A DNA stretch of 17,828 bases from Mesolinea sp964536465 (GCA_964536465.1 CAZHXQ010000034.1:1-17828), one strand, 5' to 3'; counted from the stretch's first letter, positions 1 through 7,361 are shown. Notes: a model not told the origin generated them from the sequence alone. Translations and numbers: made by a program.

Positions 1-123
1 CAATGAAAGAGGACTGCCTCGCGCTCATCCATTCTCATTGTAATTTGGCTATGAGCGGATAGGGGAAGACCCCTCCCCAGGAAGAGGGAGTTGAACTTCC
101 TCCATAGGGCCGGGCCTCGTGCT

Positions 124-231
124 CCCGCGTAGCAGGGTATGAGTCCGGTCACTATGAGTATTAATTACCTTGCTGGCGGAGGGAGATAAACCCCCTCCGT
201 ACGGCCGGGCCTCGTGTGCCCGCGTAGCAGG
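124..231. repeat. Composite palindromic repeat, copy 1
   Basis: Positions 124-203 match 416-495 with only two mismatches over 80 bp (at 149 and 170). Positions 177-231 also match 375-428 with one substitution and one single-base gap, so the blocks are shuffled composites of smaller units. The 27-bp core at 177-203 contains a GGAGGG/CCCTCC inverted repeat able to form a hairpin. Function is unknown; it resembles non-autonomous intergenic repeat elements. Confidence 0.75.
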
Positions 232-250
232 AGTACTCAACCAGCTGCTA

Positions 251-270
251 TGATGATTGATTATGCTGCT
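251..270. repeat. Short direct repeat, copy 1
   Basis: This 20-bp block (TGATGATTGATTATGCTGCT) recurs at 518-537 with one mismatch. A weaker version starts at 296. It belongs to the same repeat mosaic as the hairpin blocks. Confidence 0.55.
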
Positions 271-374
271 CAGAGAGAGACAAATTCATCCACTCTGATG
301 ATTACTTATATCGCTCTGGAGTGAATGAAGCGGAGGGAGACAAGCCCTTATGAGGTGAGAACGAAGCTCTCATA

Positions 375-495
375 CGGAGGGAGATAAACCCCCTCCGTAC
401 GGCTGGGCTCGTGTGCCCGCGTAGCAGGGTATGAGTCCGGCCACTATGAGTATTAATTACCCTGCTGGCGGAGGGAGATAAACCCCCTCCGTACG
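375..495. repeat. Composite palindromic repeat, copies 2 and 3
   Basis: The region holds two hairpin cores, 375-401 and 469-495, identical over 27 bp to each other and to 177-203. At 373-399 the arms TACGGAGGG and CCCTCCGTA give a perfect 9-bp stem with a 9-nt loop. Between the cores lies the second copy of the 80-bp block (416-495). The spacing and mixed order of blocks rule out a CRISPR array. Confidence 0.75.
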
Positions 496-517
496 CTTAT
501 GATTTAAACTACCTGCT

Positions 518-537
518 TGATGATTAATTATGCTGCT
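518..537. repeat. Short direct repeat, copy 2
   Basis: One mismatch from the 20-bp block at 251-270. Like the first copy it lies just before a purine-rich GGAGGG tract (555-560 here). Confidence 0.55.
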
Positions 538-637
538 GTGGGAGTTAAACAAGCGGAGGGAGCAAGTACCTCTCGCTTCGCTCCCAGCATCATAATCCTA
601 TCTATGAGGAGGCGCTTGCCCAACCTGTACATCTTTA

Positions 638-664
638 TTGTTTTTCGCGTTTCTCGCTTATAAT
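638..664 (+). promoter_or_regulatory. Promoter of the zinc-uptake operon
   Basis: A perfect TATAAT (659-664) lies 35 bp before the regulator's start codon, with TTGTTT (638-643) as a possible -35 element at a short 15-bp spacing. The predicted transcription start, near 671, falls at the edge of the Fur-type box, which suits repression by the operon's own first product. Confidence 0.6.
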
Positions 665-671
665 CCCCCCT

Positions 672-690
672 ATTGATAATCATTTTCAAT
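672..690 (+). promoter_or_regulatory. Fur/Zur-type operator box
   Basis: ATTGATAATCATTTTCAAT is a 19-bp palindrome, symmetric around position 681 except for one mismatched pair (677/685). It has the AT-rich GATAAT...ATT-TC form of Fur-family boxes. It sits immediately after the -10 element and before the ribosome-binding site of a Fur-family gene. Regulation by that gene's product is inferred. Confidence 0.75.
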
Positions 691-699
691 AAGGAAAGC

Positions 700-1131
700 A
701 TGGACTGGAAAGAAACCCTCTCATTACAAGGTTACCGCCTCTCCAAACCGCGCAGGCGGGTGATGGATCTGCTTGAATCTGCCCAGGTGGCACTCAGCCC
801 ACAACAGATCCATCAACAACTCCAGAAGCAAGGTCACGACATCGGCCTGGTCAGCGTCTACCGCACGCTCGACCTTCTGACCAAACACGATCTGGTGGTG
901 GTGATCTACGACCCGCAGCGCAACCCTGGCTACACGCTCAGGTCAGACGGGCACCATCACTACATCATGTGCCAGGTATGCCACAAAGCGCTGGAATTCA
1001 CGGGTCAGGATGACATTGAGGGTTTGGTGCAGCGCGTGGAAGAAGAGACCTCTTTCCAGGTACGTGATCACCTCCTGCAACTCTTTGGACTCTGTCCGGA
1101 TTGTCAACACCACCCAAGCCAGGCGAGGTAA
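700..1131 (+). CDS. zur: Fur-family metalloregulator, probably Zur
   Basis: The protein is a 143-residue transcriptional repressor of the Fur family, which binds DNA when loaded with metal. The N-terminal half is a winged helix, including SVYRTLDLL, the typical recognition-helix region. The C-terminal half has the metal and dimerisation features: HHHY (H85-H87) and two CxxC zinc knuckles (C91/C94 and C132/C135). I start at ATG 700 behind AAGGA (691-695) rather than the upstream TTG at 673, because the TTG lies inside the operator palindrome. The gene is the first in a tight operon, ending 5 bp before the zinc-binding lipoprotein gene. That context favours a zinc regulator (Zur) over iron or manganese, but the sequence alone does not settle the metal. 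Confidence 0.88.
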   Translation: MDWKETLSLQGYRLSKPRRRVMDLLESAQVALSPQQIHQQLQKQGHDIGLVSVYRTLDLLTKHDLVVVIYDPQRNPGYTLRSDGHHHYIMCQVCHKALEFTGQDDIEGLVQRVEEETSFQVRDHLLQLFGLCPDCQHHPSQAR

Positions 1132-1136
1132 AGAAC

Positions 1137-2030
1137 TTGAAAAGACTGCTTATAATCCTGCTCATTTTTCCTTTTTTGCTTGCCGCCTGCAGTTCTGCAA
1201 GCAGTACCGACACTGTGGTTTTCCAGGATGACGATCGGCTGATCATATCAGTCAGTATTGCCTCGATCCAATGGTTGGTCGACCAAATCGGGGGCGAGCA
1301 GGTGCAAACTCAAGCGCTGACCACCAGCGGTGATGACCCTCACACTTACGAGCCCAGCCCGGCCCAGATGACTGCCATCGCGGCTTCTGACCTGTACTTT
1401 ACGTTTGGAATCGAGTTTGAGGAGGTCTGGCTGCCAAAATTCACCAACGCCAACCCCGACCTGCAGGTAGTCGATATCTCTCAGGGCGTGGAACGGATTG
1501 CGGTGGTTGGCAGCCACGGCGATGAAGACCACGACCACGAGGGTCTTGACCCCCATATCTGGCTTTCGCCGCAGAAAATGAGTCAAATTGCCGATAACAT
1601 CGCCCGGAGCCTGAAAATTCTTGATCCAAAAAACGCGGAGGTTTACGAAAGCAACCTCGAAACCGTCCTCTCTGTTATCAATAACGTCGACAACCAGTTG
1701 AGCCAGATGCTCTCACAGACCCGATTGAGGCAATTTCTGATCATCCACCCCTCTCTGGGATATTTCGCTGATGCCTATGGGCTGCAAATGATCCCGGTTG
1801 AGATCGATGGGCAAGAACCCAGCCCGATTCAATTGGCAGATATCCTCCAGGCCTCACAAGACTACGGTATCCAGGCCCTCTTCACCCAAACCGGAGCGAA
1901 TCCTGTCAACGTACAGGTACTGGCAGAACAAGCCGGGATCGATACCCTGATTGAAATTGACCCGATGACCTACGACTGGCCAGCCAACATGCTGCTAATC
2001 GGGGTTCACCTGCAAGAAGCGCTAAACTGA
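1137..2030 (+). CDS. znuA: Zinc-binding lipoprotein of an ABC importer (ZnuA-like)
   Basis: This is the extracellular solute-binding protein (cluster 9 family) that captures zinc or manganese for the importer encoded downstream. From TTG 1137, preceded by GAGGT (1125-1129), the 297-residue product begins MKRLL, then a hydrophobic stretch and an LLAAC lipobox with lipid-anchored Cys18. This makes 1137 a better start than the TTG at 1101 inside the previous gene. Expected metal ligands are visible: H69 in DPHTYEP, H140 in DPHIW, H204 in HPSLGY and D275 in EIDPM. A short His/Asp-rich loop (about 127-137, GSHGDEDHDHEG) precedes the second ligand; such loops are typical of zinc rather than manganese binders. 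Confidence 0.92.
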   Translation: MKRLLIILLIFPFLLAACSSASSTDTVVFQDDDRLIISVSIASIQWLVDQIGGEQVQTQALTTSGDDPHTYEPSPAQMTAIAASDLYFTFGIEFEEVWLPKFTNANPDLQVVDISQGVERIAVVGSHGDEDHDHEGLDPHIWLSPQKMSQIADNIARSLKILDPKNAEVYESNLETVLSVINNVDNQLSQMLSQTRLRQFLIIHPSLGYFADAYGLQMIPVEIDGQEPSPIQLADILQASQDYGIQALFTQTGANPVNVQVLAEQAGIDTLIEIDPMTYDWPANMLLIGVHLQEALN

Positions 2031-2036
2031 GGGAAA

Positions 2037-2816
2037 GTGGAAAATAAACCTGTTATCTCAATAAAAAACCTTTGGGCGGGTTATGATGCAGACACCGTCC
2101 TGGAAGATGTTACCTTCGAGATGTTCCAGGATGACTATGTCGGTCTGATTGGACCCAACGGCGGTGGGAAAACCACCCTGATCCGCGTGATCCTGGGTCT
2201 GCTCAAACCAGAAAAAGGCACCATCACCGTGATGGGTCAGGATCCCCTCAGAGGGCGTGGGCAAATTGGCTACGTGTCTCAGTTCCAGGTTGAAGATAAG
2301 CATTTCCCCATAAATGTCTGGGACGTCGTGGCCATGGGGCGTATAACGCCCAACCTGCGGCGCAATTTTCGCCTTGGATCTCATGATCAGCAGGCCGTCG
2401 AGACCGCCCTCAGAGAAACCGGAATGCTCCACTTTCGAAGACGAACCATGAACGAGCTCTCCGGCGGTCAACGTCAGCGAGTTTACATCTCGCGCGCCCT
2501 GGCTACTGAGCCTAAAATCCTGCTCCTGGATGAGCCTACTTCAAGCGTGGACAGCCAGTCCAGCATTCAATTGTATGATTTGTTGGCTGAGTTGAACGAC
2601 CACATCGCCATCCTGCTTATTTCACATGACCTGACGGCGATCTCTGCCTACGTCAAGACTATTGGCTGTGTAAACCGCCGTTTGGTCTACCAGGGAAGCA
2701 AAGAGATCACCAGCGAGATGTTGGAAGTAGGCTACGAATGCCCGGTTGAGCTGGTGGCTCATGGGATACCCCATCGTGTGCTCCCCAGCCATCAACACGA
2801 GGACCATCATGATTGA
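2037..2816 (+). CDS. znuC: Zinc ABC transporter ATPase (ZnuC-like)
   Basis: This 259-residue cytoplasmic ATPase powers metal import. All ABC motifs are present: Walker A GPNGGGKTT (39-47), the LSGGQ signature (141-145), Walker B ending LLLDEP (D165, E166) and the switch histidine H197 in ISHD. The start is GTG 2037, with a GAGGG tract overlapping the stop of the lipoprotein gene only 6 bp upstream. The gene overlaps the permease gene by 8 bp, so their translation is probably coupled. The C-terminus ends in a His/Asp cluster (HQHEDHHD) that might bind metal; that is speculation. Confidence 0.93.
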   Translation: MENKPVISIKNLWAGYDADTVLEDVTFEMFQDDYVGLIGPNGGGKTTLIRVILGLLKPEKGTITVMGQDPLRGRGQIGYVSQFQVEDKHFPINVWDVVAMGRITPNLRRNFRLGSHDQQAVETALRETGMLHFRRRTMNELSGGQRQRVYISRALATEPKILLLDEPTSSVDSQSSIQLYDLLAELNDHIAILLISHDLTAISAYVKTIGCVNRRLVYQGSKEITSEMLEVGYECPVELVAHGIPHRVLPSHQHEDHHD

Positions 2817-3636
2817 GCAACTCAGCACCATTTTTTCCTACGAATTCATGCGCAACGCACTGATCGCCAGCTTTTGGGTCAGTCTTGCTACAGGCATCAT
2901 CGGCACACTGGTCGTGCTCAACCGGATTGTCTCACTCAGCGGCGGCATCGCCCACGCCGCCTATGGCGGGGTTGGCATGGCCTATTACTTTGGTCAGGAT
3001 CCGATGATCGGCGCGCTGATTTTCAGCACAGCCTCCGCACTCATCATGGGCACAGCCAGGCGAAAATCAAAATCCGGAGCCGACACGCTCATTGGAGTGA
3101 TGTGGTCGATTGGCATGGCGGTTGGGATCATTTTTATTTCGCTCACGCCTGGCTACAAAGCCAACCTGATGAGTTATCTGTTTGGCAGCATTTTGGCCGT
3201 ATCGGTAAGTGACCTGCGACTCATGGCGCTGATTGCAATCCTGGTACTTTCCTTTGTGGTCTTTACCTACCGCAGCCTGCTGGCGATCTCGTACGACGAA
3301 ACCTTTAGCACCGTCCGCAACCTGCCGGTAAACTTAATCTACCTGACCATGTTGGTTTTGGTCGGGCTGACGGTGGTCGTGGCCATGCGTATGGTCGGTC
3401 TGATTTTGGTGATCGCGCTGCTGTCCATCCCGCCGGCTATCTCGCTCAACTTCTTCAAGGACATGCGCTGGATCATGCTGTCTTCTTTCTTGCTCAGCGT
3501 GCTGTTTTGCTTCCTCGGTCTGGTAATTTCATTCCAGACCAATATCCAGGCCGGCCCGGTGATCATCCTGCTGGCTTCCACCGCCTTCCTGATTTCCAGC
3601 CTGGCACGGCGGTTACACCTTTCTCTAAAGCCGTGA
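2809..3636 (+). CDS. znuB: Zinc ABC transporter permease (ZnuB-like)
   Basis: This is a 275-residue integral membrane permease of the ABC-3 family, with about eight hydrophobic segments. Family hallmarks include SLSGGIAHAAYGGVG near the N-terminus and RMVGLILVIALLSIPPA in the C-terminal third. I chose ATG 2809, which has GAGGA (2799-2803) at 5 bp. A longer frame back to TTG 2746 would add 21 residues that only read the end of the ATPase gene. It completes a regulator-binder-ATPase-permease operon. No terminator is visible in the 80 bp after the stop, so some read-through into the lipid genes is possible. Confidence 0.92.
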   Translation: MIEQLSTIFSYEFMRNALIASFWVSLATGIIGTLVVLNRIVSLSGGIAHAAYGGVGMAYYFGQDPMIGALIFSTASALIMGTARRKSKSGADTLIGVMWSIGMAVGIIFISLTPGYKANLMSYLFGSILAVSVSDLRLMALIAILVLSFVVFTYRSLLAISYDETFSTVRNLPVNLIYLTMLVLVGLTVVVAMRMVGLILVIALLSIPPAISLNFFKDMRWIMLSSFLLSVLFCFLGLVISFQTNIQAGPVIILLASTAFLISSLARRLHLSLKP

Positions 3637-3702
3637 CAATTGTCATAAACTACTTTGTTCTTACAACCTCTTCTTTGTTAATGTGGTATTAAATTCATAG
3701 AG

Positions 3703-3708
3703 TAAAAT
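3703..3708 (+). promoter_or_regulatory. -10 element, possible leaderless start
   Basis: TAAAAT ends 8 bp before the ATG at 3717, and no Shine-Dalgarno-like sequence lies between. If used, transcription would begin at or next to the start codon. No good -35 element is visible. Confidence 0.4.
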
Positions 3709-3716
3709 CTAATAAC

Positions 3717-4637
3717 ATGAACTTAAAAGAATTTGTTCAAGAGTCAGCAGCCATCAAGGCGGGTTTATGGGCCGGGAAAACTTTTTCGCTCCCCGCGCTG
3801 CGCAGCCTGGCGAAGTTTGGCGGAAAGGTGCTGGTCTTGCGCCAGTCGAGCAATCTGGTTCGCAACATTAAAGCCAACCAATGGGTGGTCAGCGGCGAAA
3901 CGCTCAACAAAGAGGAGCTGCAGCAGCAAGCGCTGCGCGTTACGACTTCTCAACTTACTTCATTATTTGAATATTTTTACTATTACCAACATCCTGAAGA
4001 GGGCCTCAAACAGATTCGGCTGACACAGGAAGCAGAGCGGGCCTTCAGCGACATCCGTGATGGTACCTCCCCCACCTTTATCCTGGGTCCTCACATTGGA
4101 AATTTTGATTTTTTTATGATGGCGCTCAGCTGGCTAAAAGTCCCGCTTTATGTGCTTTCCTATCCCAACCCCAATGACGCCTATAAAGAACAAAACAAAC
4201 TTCGTGAGGCAGTCGGGTTAGAAATCCACCCCATCTCTTTCAGCGCTATCCGCGGTGCTAAACAAGCCTTGAAAGATGGCAAAGCTCTTGCGACTGGACT
4301 CGATCGCCCCCTGGATAACCCCGAAGACGCGAAATACAAGCCCATATTTTTTGGTCGTCCCGCCGCGCTGCCCGTCTTTTACGCTCGCCTGACCCTCGAC
4401 AATGGAGCGATCGCGCGCGTTGCCTGCGGAACCCGGCAAGAGGACGGTACGTTTATCATCGATTCGTCTGAACCAATCTTTATGGAATCCCGCCCGGACT
4501 TGGTGGAAGAGAATTTGCTTAATGTGCAAAAAGTCTTGAAACCAGCCGAAGATTTTATTCGCAAATATCCGTCAGACTGGGCTATGTTTTATCCGGTTTG
4601 GCCAGAAGTTTTTCCATTAATTGAAAACTTACTATAA
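3717..4637 (+). CDS. PatA/HtrB-like membrane acyltransferase
   Basis: The 306-residue protein belongs to the lysophospholipid/lipid A acyltransferase superfamily (LpxL/HtrB, PatA). The catalytic HxxxxD motif is clear as HIGNFD (H126-D131), within the family's characteristic HxGN(W/F)D. Further conserved stretches are the GLDRP region and the closing WAMFYPVWP. With no LPS genes around and a phosphatidyltransferase directly downstream, acylation of a phosphoglycolipid (as PatA acylates phosphatidylinositol mannoside in actinobacteria) is more likely than lipid A acylation. The acceptor is inferred. No ribosome-binding site precedes the ATG. It ends 8 bp before the next gene, which has a good GAGG site, so the two form an operon. 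Confidence 0.82.
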   Translation: MNLKEFVQESAAIKAGLWAGKTFSLPALRSLAKFGGKVLVLRQSSNLVRNIKANQWVVSGETLNKEELQQQALRVTTSQLTSLFEYFYYYQHPEEGLKQIRLTQEAERAFSDIRDGTSPTFILGPHIGNFDFFMMALSWLKVPLYVLSYPNPNDAYKEQNKLREAVGLEIHPISFSAIRGAKQALKDGKALATGLDRPLDNPEDAKYKPIFFGRPAALPVFYARLTLDNGAIARVACGTRQEDGTFIIDSSEPIFMESRPDLVEENLLNVQKVLKPAEDFIRKYPSDWAMFYPVWPEVFPLIENLL

Positions 4638-4645
4638 GAGGTATT

Positions 4646-5458
4646 ATGACTGACAATAATGACAAAACCCAAAAAGACAAACGTGTCAACAAAATTTTAT
4701 TAGGTCCTCTGGAGCGACCGGCTCTGCAGTTCTTCGCCCGAAACATGCCTGCCTGGGTGAATTCGGATATGCTGACTGTTTTTGGCTTGTTCGGCTCCCT
4801 GGTGGCTGGCGTTTCCTATGCCATGGTCGGCCGGGGAGAAGTAAAAGGCAATCCCTGGCTTTTTGTTGCCAGTCTTGGCTTTATCATCAACTGGTTCGGT
4901 GACAGCCTGGATGGCACCCTGGCGCGCTACCGCCGCCACGAACGCCCCAATTATGGCTACTACGTTGACCATGCAATCGATGGGATCACAACACTGCTCA
5001 TCTTTGCTGGTATTGGTCTCTCAGGAATAGCCCGTTTTGAAATTTCCATGCTCGCTTTGATCGGTTATCTGCTTTTGATGATCCAGGTTTATCTCAAAAC
5101 CCATGTAACCGGCACTTTCGAGATGACCAGCATCGGTATCGGCCCCACAGAAGTTCGCTTACTGGGGATAATCCTCAACACCGTGCTGTATTTTACAGGA
5201 ATCGGAGGCTATCTCTGGACAGTCATAATCAACGGCGAGGAATTTGGATTAACCATTGGCAGCATCATCGTTCTCGTGTTAGCAGCCGCGTTCCTGGTTT
5301 ATTACATCTACCAGGTGCTGAGCACTTCAATTGTTCTCGCTGCTGAAGACGAGGCGCGCCTGGCTAAACGGCTGGCTAAAGAGGCTCGCAAAGCGGAAAA
5401 GTCAGTTCAGAAGGCTGAAAAGAAAGCCAATAAACAGATGGAAAAAGAAGAAGCCTAA
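4646..5458 (+). CDS. CDP-alcohol phosphatidyltransferase family enzyme
   Basis: This 270-residue membrane enzyme transfers a phosphatidyl group from CDP-diacylglycerol to an alcohol. The active-site signature is complete: D86-x2-D89-G90-x2-A93-R94, then after nine residues G104-x3-D108-x3-D112. About five or six hydrophobic segments follow. The alcohol (inositol phosphate, glycerol phosphate or another) cannot be read from sequence. Pairing with a PatA-like acyltransferase suggests inositol phosphate by analogy with actinobacterial pgsA-patA. The C-terminal 35-40 residues are a Lys/Glu/Ala-rich, probably coiled-coil cytoplasmic tail, which is not part of the catalytic domain. GAGG (4638-4641) supports the ATG. 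Confidence 0.85.
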   Translation: MTDNNDKTQKDKRVNKILLGPLERPALQFFARNMPAWVNSDMLTVFGLFGSLVAGVSYAMVGRGEVKGNPWLFVASLGFIINWFGDSLDGTLARYRRHERPNYGYYVDHAIDGITTLLIFAGIGLSGIARFEISMLALIGYLLLMIQVYLKTHVTGTFEMTSIGIGPTEVRLLGIILNTVLYFTGIGGYLWTVIINGEEFGLTIGSIIVLVLAAAFLVYYIYQVLSTSIVLAAEDEARLAKRLAKEARKAEKSVQKAEKKANKQMEKEEA

Positions 5459-5496
5459 ACCAGCGTTTTTGACTTCGAAAAGGATAATTAAAACAA

Positions 5497-5531
5497 GCAG
5501 AGGCTACTATTTAGCCTCTGCGTTTTTTTTT
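5497..5531 (+). terminator. Strong intrinsic terminator, probably bidirectional
   Basis: GCAGAGGCT (5497-5505) and AGCCTCTGC (5513-5521) form a perfect 9-bp stem with a 7-nt loop, followed by G and nine T. It ends the lipid operon. On the minus strand the same stem is followed by TTGTTTTAATT, so it may also end the convergent lipoprotein gene. Confidence 0.92.
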
Positions 5532-5545
5532 GCAAGGAATCAAAT

Positions 5546-6883
5546 TTAATCCAGGGACATCACCAAAAAATCGTCCATGCTGACGACCACGGTGGGGTCA
5601 TCGAAGGTACCGACAATGAAGCCCACGTCTCCGCTGCTGAAAGAGTTGTCTGGGTCTGAAACATCCACAATCAGTTCTCCGTAAATCCAGAGCTTCAAAG
5701 TGTTCTGGTAACAGCTGGCCTCAACGAAGTTGAAGTAGGGGTCAATTGCGTCGGTGGTGTCATATCCGTCTACAAAGAAGATCCATTCTCCGTTCAACTG
5801 CTTGCCAACCCGCAAATAGCCATCATTGCCGAACGCGATTTTATAAAAATTATCATCATCCTGGTATCGGCAAACAAAGCCCTGCATATTTTCAGTTTGC
5901 TCAGCGTCATTGCTAAAATATGCCTGCATCTTTACGTTTGACGCGTCCACCTGCTGGGTCACATCCCATGTTTCCCAATTTGACTCTTTCATGGTATAGG
6001 TGAGCCAGCCGTAAATAATCTCCAGGTCAGCCTCTGAATAATTTCCGACCATCCAATCGCCAGGTCCTGATTCGAAATCGTCTGAAAAGAGCACGTTTTC
6101 TTCCAGGATTACGTCGTCAAACTGACCGCCTTGTGGGATTGAGAAACTATCCGCCGCGTAAACAATAAAGTTGTCGTAGGCAATCGTGATATTTCCTTCA
6201 TCCCAGCTGCGCGTATAAAGACCAACCTGACCTTCTGGGAGAGAATTGTCCTCCACTTCTGCTAAAAGCATGTCATTAGACCACAGGATCAGTTTGTTTC
6301 CATTACATTCCGCGCGCACCACGTTAAAGTTTGGGTCAATCAAATCAGTAGAAACAAAATCAGAATCAAGATTCTCATAATTATCATCCACAAACTTATC
6401 GATCGAATACCAGCCATCGTTACCAACAGTTAAGACGTAGAAATTGTCTTCATCCACATACCGACAAACAAAGCCATGGCTGTTCTCGACGCTGCCTGAA
6501 TAAAGGCGGGCCTCAACCTCCAGGATCACGTCTGGTGTACCCACATCGAAGGTCTCGCTCCAGATCATATAGTTTGCATTATTGACCGTCATCAGATATT
6601 GACCGTCGACGATCCTGTCTTCGCCGGCATTTTCTGTCCAGAAACCGGTATTCCAGGTGCCATCGTCACTCGAAAATTCTTCCAGTAACAAGATCTGGTC
6701 TGAAGTGTCTGGGGCTGAACTGGTGGGCTTGGTGGGATGAGCGATATCTTCAGTGGGTTCCGGGAGGACAACCACCGCGGTGGCGGTCGGGTCAGGAGCC
6801 TCTTCAACCTTAACTAACCTGGGCATGGAGCAGGCACCCAATGCCATCAATACGACCGTAAAAACTACAACAACTTTTTTCAC
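5546..6883 (-). CDS. Lipoprotein with two tandem lectin-like domains
   Basis: This 445-residue secreted lipoprotein starts at GTG (6883), preceded on the minus strand by AGGAG at 6 bp. Residues 1-17 are a signal peptide with an LGAC lipobox (Cys18). A Pro/Thr/Ala-rich linker (about 25-60) leads to two homologous beta-rich domains, about 64-243 and 263-445. The repeats share GFVCRY, DNFY, GNDG and DPxFN blocks, and each has two cysteines exactly 53 residues apart (C140/C193 and C338/C391), suggesting a conserved disulfide. The fold resembles the concanavalin-like/DUF1080 domains used for carbohydrate binding. I see no catalytic residues I could name. Both domains are very acidic. The ligand and role are unknown; display on the outer face of the membrane is inferred. 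Confidence 0.8.
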   Translation of the reverse strand: MKKVVVVFTVVLMALGACSMPRLVKVEEAPDPTATAVVVLPEPTEDIAHPTKPTSSAPDTSDQILLLEEFSSDDGTWNTGFWTENAGEDRIVDGQYLMTVNNANYMIWSETFDVGTPDVILEVEARLYSGSVENSHGFVCRYVDEDNFYVLTVGNDGWYSIDKFVDDNYENLDSDFVSTDLIDPNFNVVRAECNGNKLILWSNDMLLAEVEDNSLPEGQVGLYTRSWDEGNITIAYDNFIVYAADSFSIPQGGQFDDVILEENVLFSDDFESGPGDWMVGNYSEADLEIIYGWLTYTMKESNWETWDVTQQVDASNVKMQAYFSNDAEQTENMQGFVCRYQDDDNFYKIAFGNDGYLRVGKQLNGEWIFFVDGYDTTDAIDPYFNFVEASCYQNTLKLWIYGELIVDVSDPDNSFSSGDVGFIVGTFDDPTVVVSMDDFLVMSLD

Positions 6884-6993
6884 TTTCTTCTCCTTATCGA
6901 ATTTTGGATTCTCGGCTGTCTCATTCTTTCAATTGTCGACAACAACAAGTATATTTAAAACAATCTTGTGACTGGGTAACTTCGGGGTTTTGG

Positions 6994-7022
6994 TTGATAA
7001 ACTCCTTCCACATAGATATGAT
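6994..7022 (+). promoter_or_regulatory. Candidate sigma-70-type promoter
   Basis: TTGATA (6994-6999) and TATGAT (7017-7022) are separated by exactly 17 bp. The next gene start is about 340 bp downstream, so a transcript would have a long leader or encode something unrecognised. Confidence 0.45.
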
Positions 7023-7323
7023 CTCGTAAAATAACTGCAGTAGTATCGGAAACACGGTGTCTGTGAAACCGACATCGTCATCTATGGAGCGTATGAGGGT
7101 GACACTGCCTGCGCAGCAGTTATTTCACTGATAAAAAGCATGAAGGACGCGTCCCCTCACGAGCTCTGTGTTAATTGTAGCCTATCGAACAGTTTCTGTC
7201 TTATGGGAACGAAAATTCGAGCAGTCCTCCCAGCGAGGAGTACCAAACATATCAATTCTATTGACGCGACTGGAATGCGTCTGCGAGGCTAAATATTCAG
7301 ACAGATGCACCAACACGATACGA

Positions 7324-7329
7324 TATAAT
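7324..7329 (+). promoter_or_regulatory. -10 element upstream of the GTPase gene
   Basis: A perfect TATAAT 32 bp before the ATG, with AGGAG (7351-7355) as ribosome-binding site. No convincing -35 element lies at the right distance. Confidence 0.5.
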
Positions 7330-7361
7330 TAACTGGCTCATATAACTTACAGGAGTTCGAA

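Larger units (their letters stand above)
1..671. other. Non-coding region filled with degenerate repeats
   Basis: No convincing gene is visible on either strand. The stretch is a mosaic of short repeated blocks: a GGAGGG...CCCTCC hairpin core, a CGTAGCAGG block, and a TGATGATT-ATTATGCTGCT block. The only open frame of note (minus strand, 49-240) is simply the translation of these repeats. The last 40 bases carry the promoter of the zinc operon. Confidence 0.7.
6884..7361. other. 478-bp intergenic region between divergent genes
   Basis: The region separates the minus-strand lipoprotein gene from the plus-strand GTPase gene. It holds the lipoprotein gene's ribosome-binding site, a 10-bp palindrome TTGTCGACAA (6933-6942) that could be an operator, a plausible promoter at 6994-7022 and a -10 box at 7324-7329. 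A 50-codon frame at 7140-7292 lacks a ribosome-binding site, and I do not call it a gene. Confidence 0.6.

Noticed and set aside
49..240. Minus-strand open frame of 63 codons
   Set aside because: It only translates the intergenic repeat blocks and has no ribosome-binding site or recognisable domain.
124..495. CRISPR array
   Set aside because: Repeat blocks are unequal, unevenly spaced and rearranged, the intervening sequence is itself repeated, and no cas gene is present.
673..699. TTG start for the Fur-family gene
   Set aside because: The codon lies inside the operator palindrome. ATG 700 has its own ribosome-binding site and a normal family N-terminus.
2746..2808. N-terminal extension of the ZnuB permease
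   Set aside because: The extra residues read the end of the ATPase gene in another frame; ATG 2809 has GAGGA at a proper distance.
3717..4637. Lipid A (LPS) acyltransferase
   Set aside because: The fold and HxxxxD motif fit, but no other lipid A gene is present and the operon partner makes phospholipids, so a PatA-like role is more likely.
7140..7292. FNR-type regulator fragment with a CxxC-x6-C motif
   Set aside because: The rest of the 50-residue frame shows no FNR similarity, there is no ribosome-binding site, and cysteine spacing alone is weak evidence.
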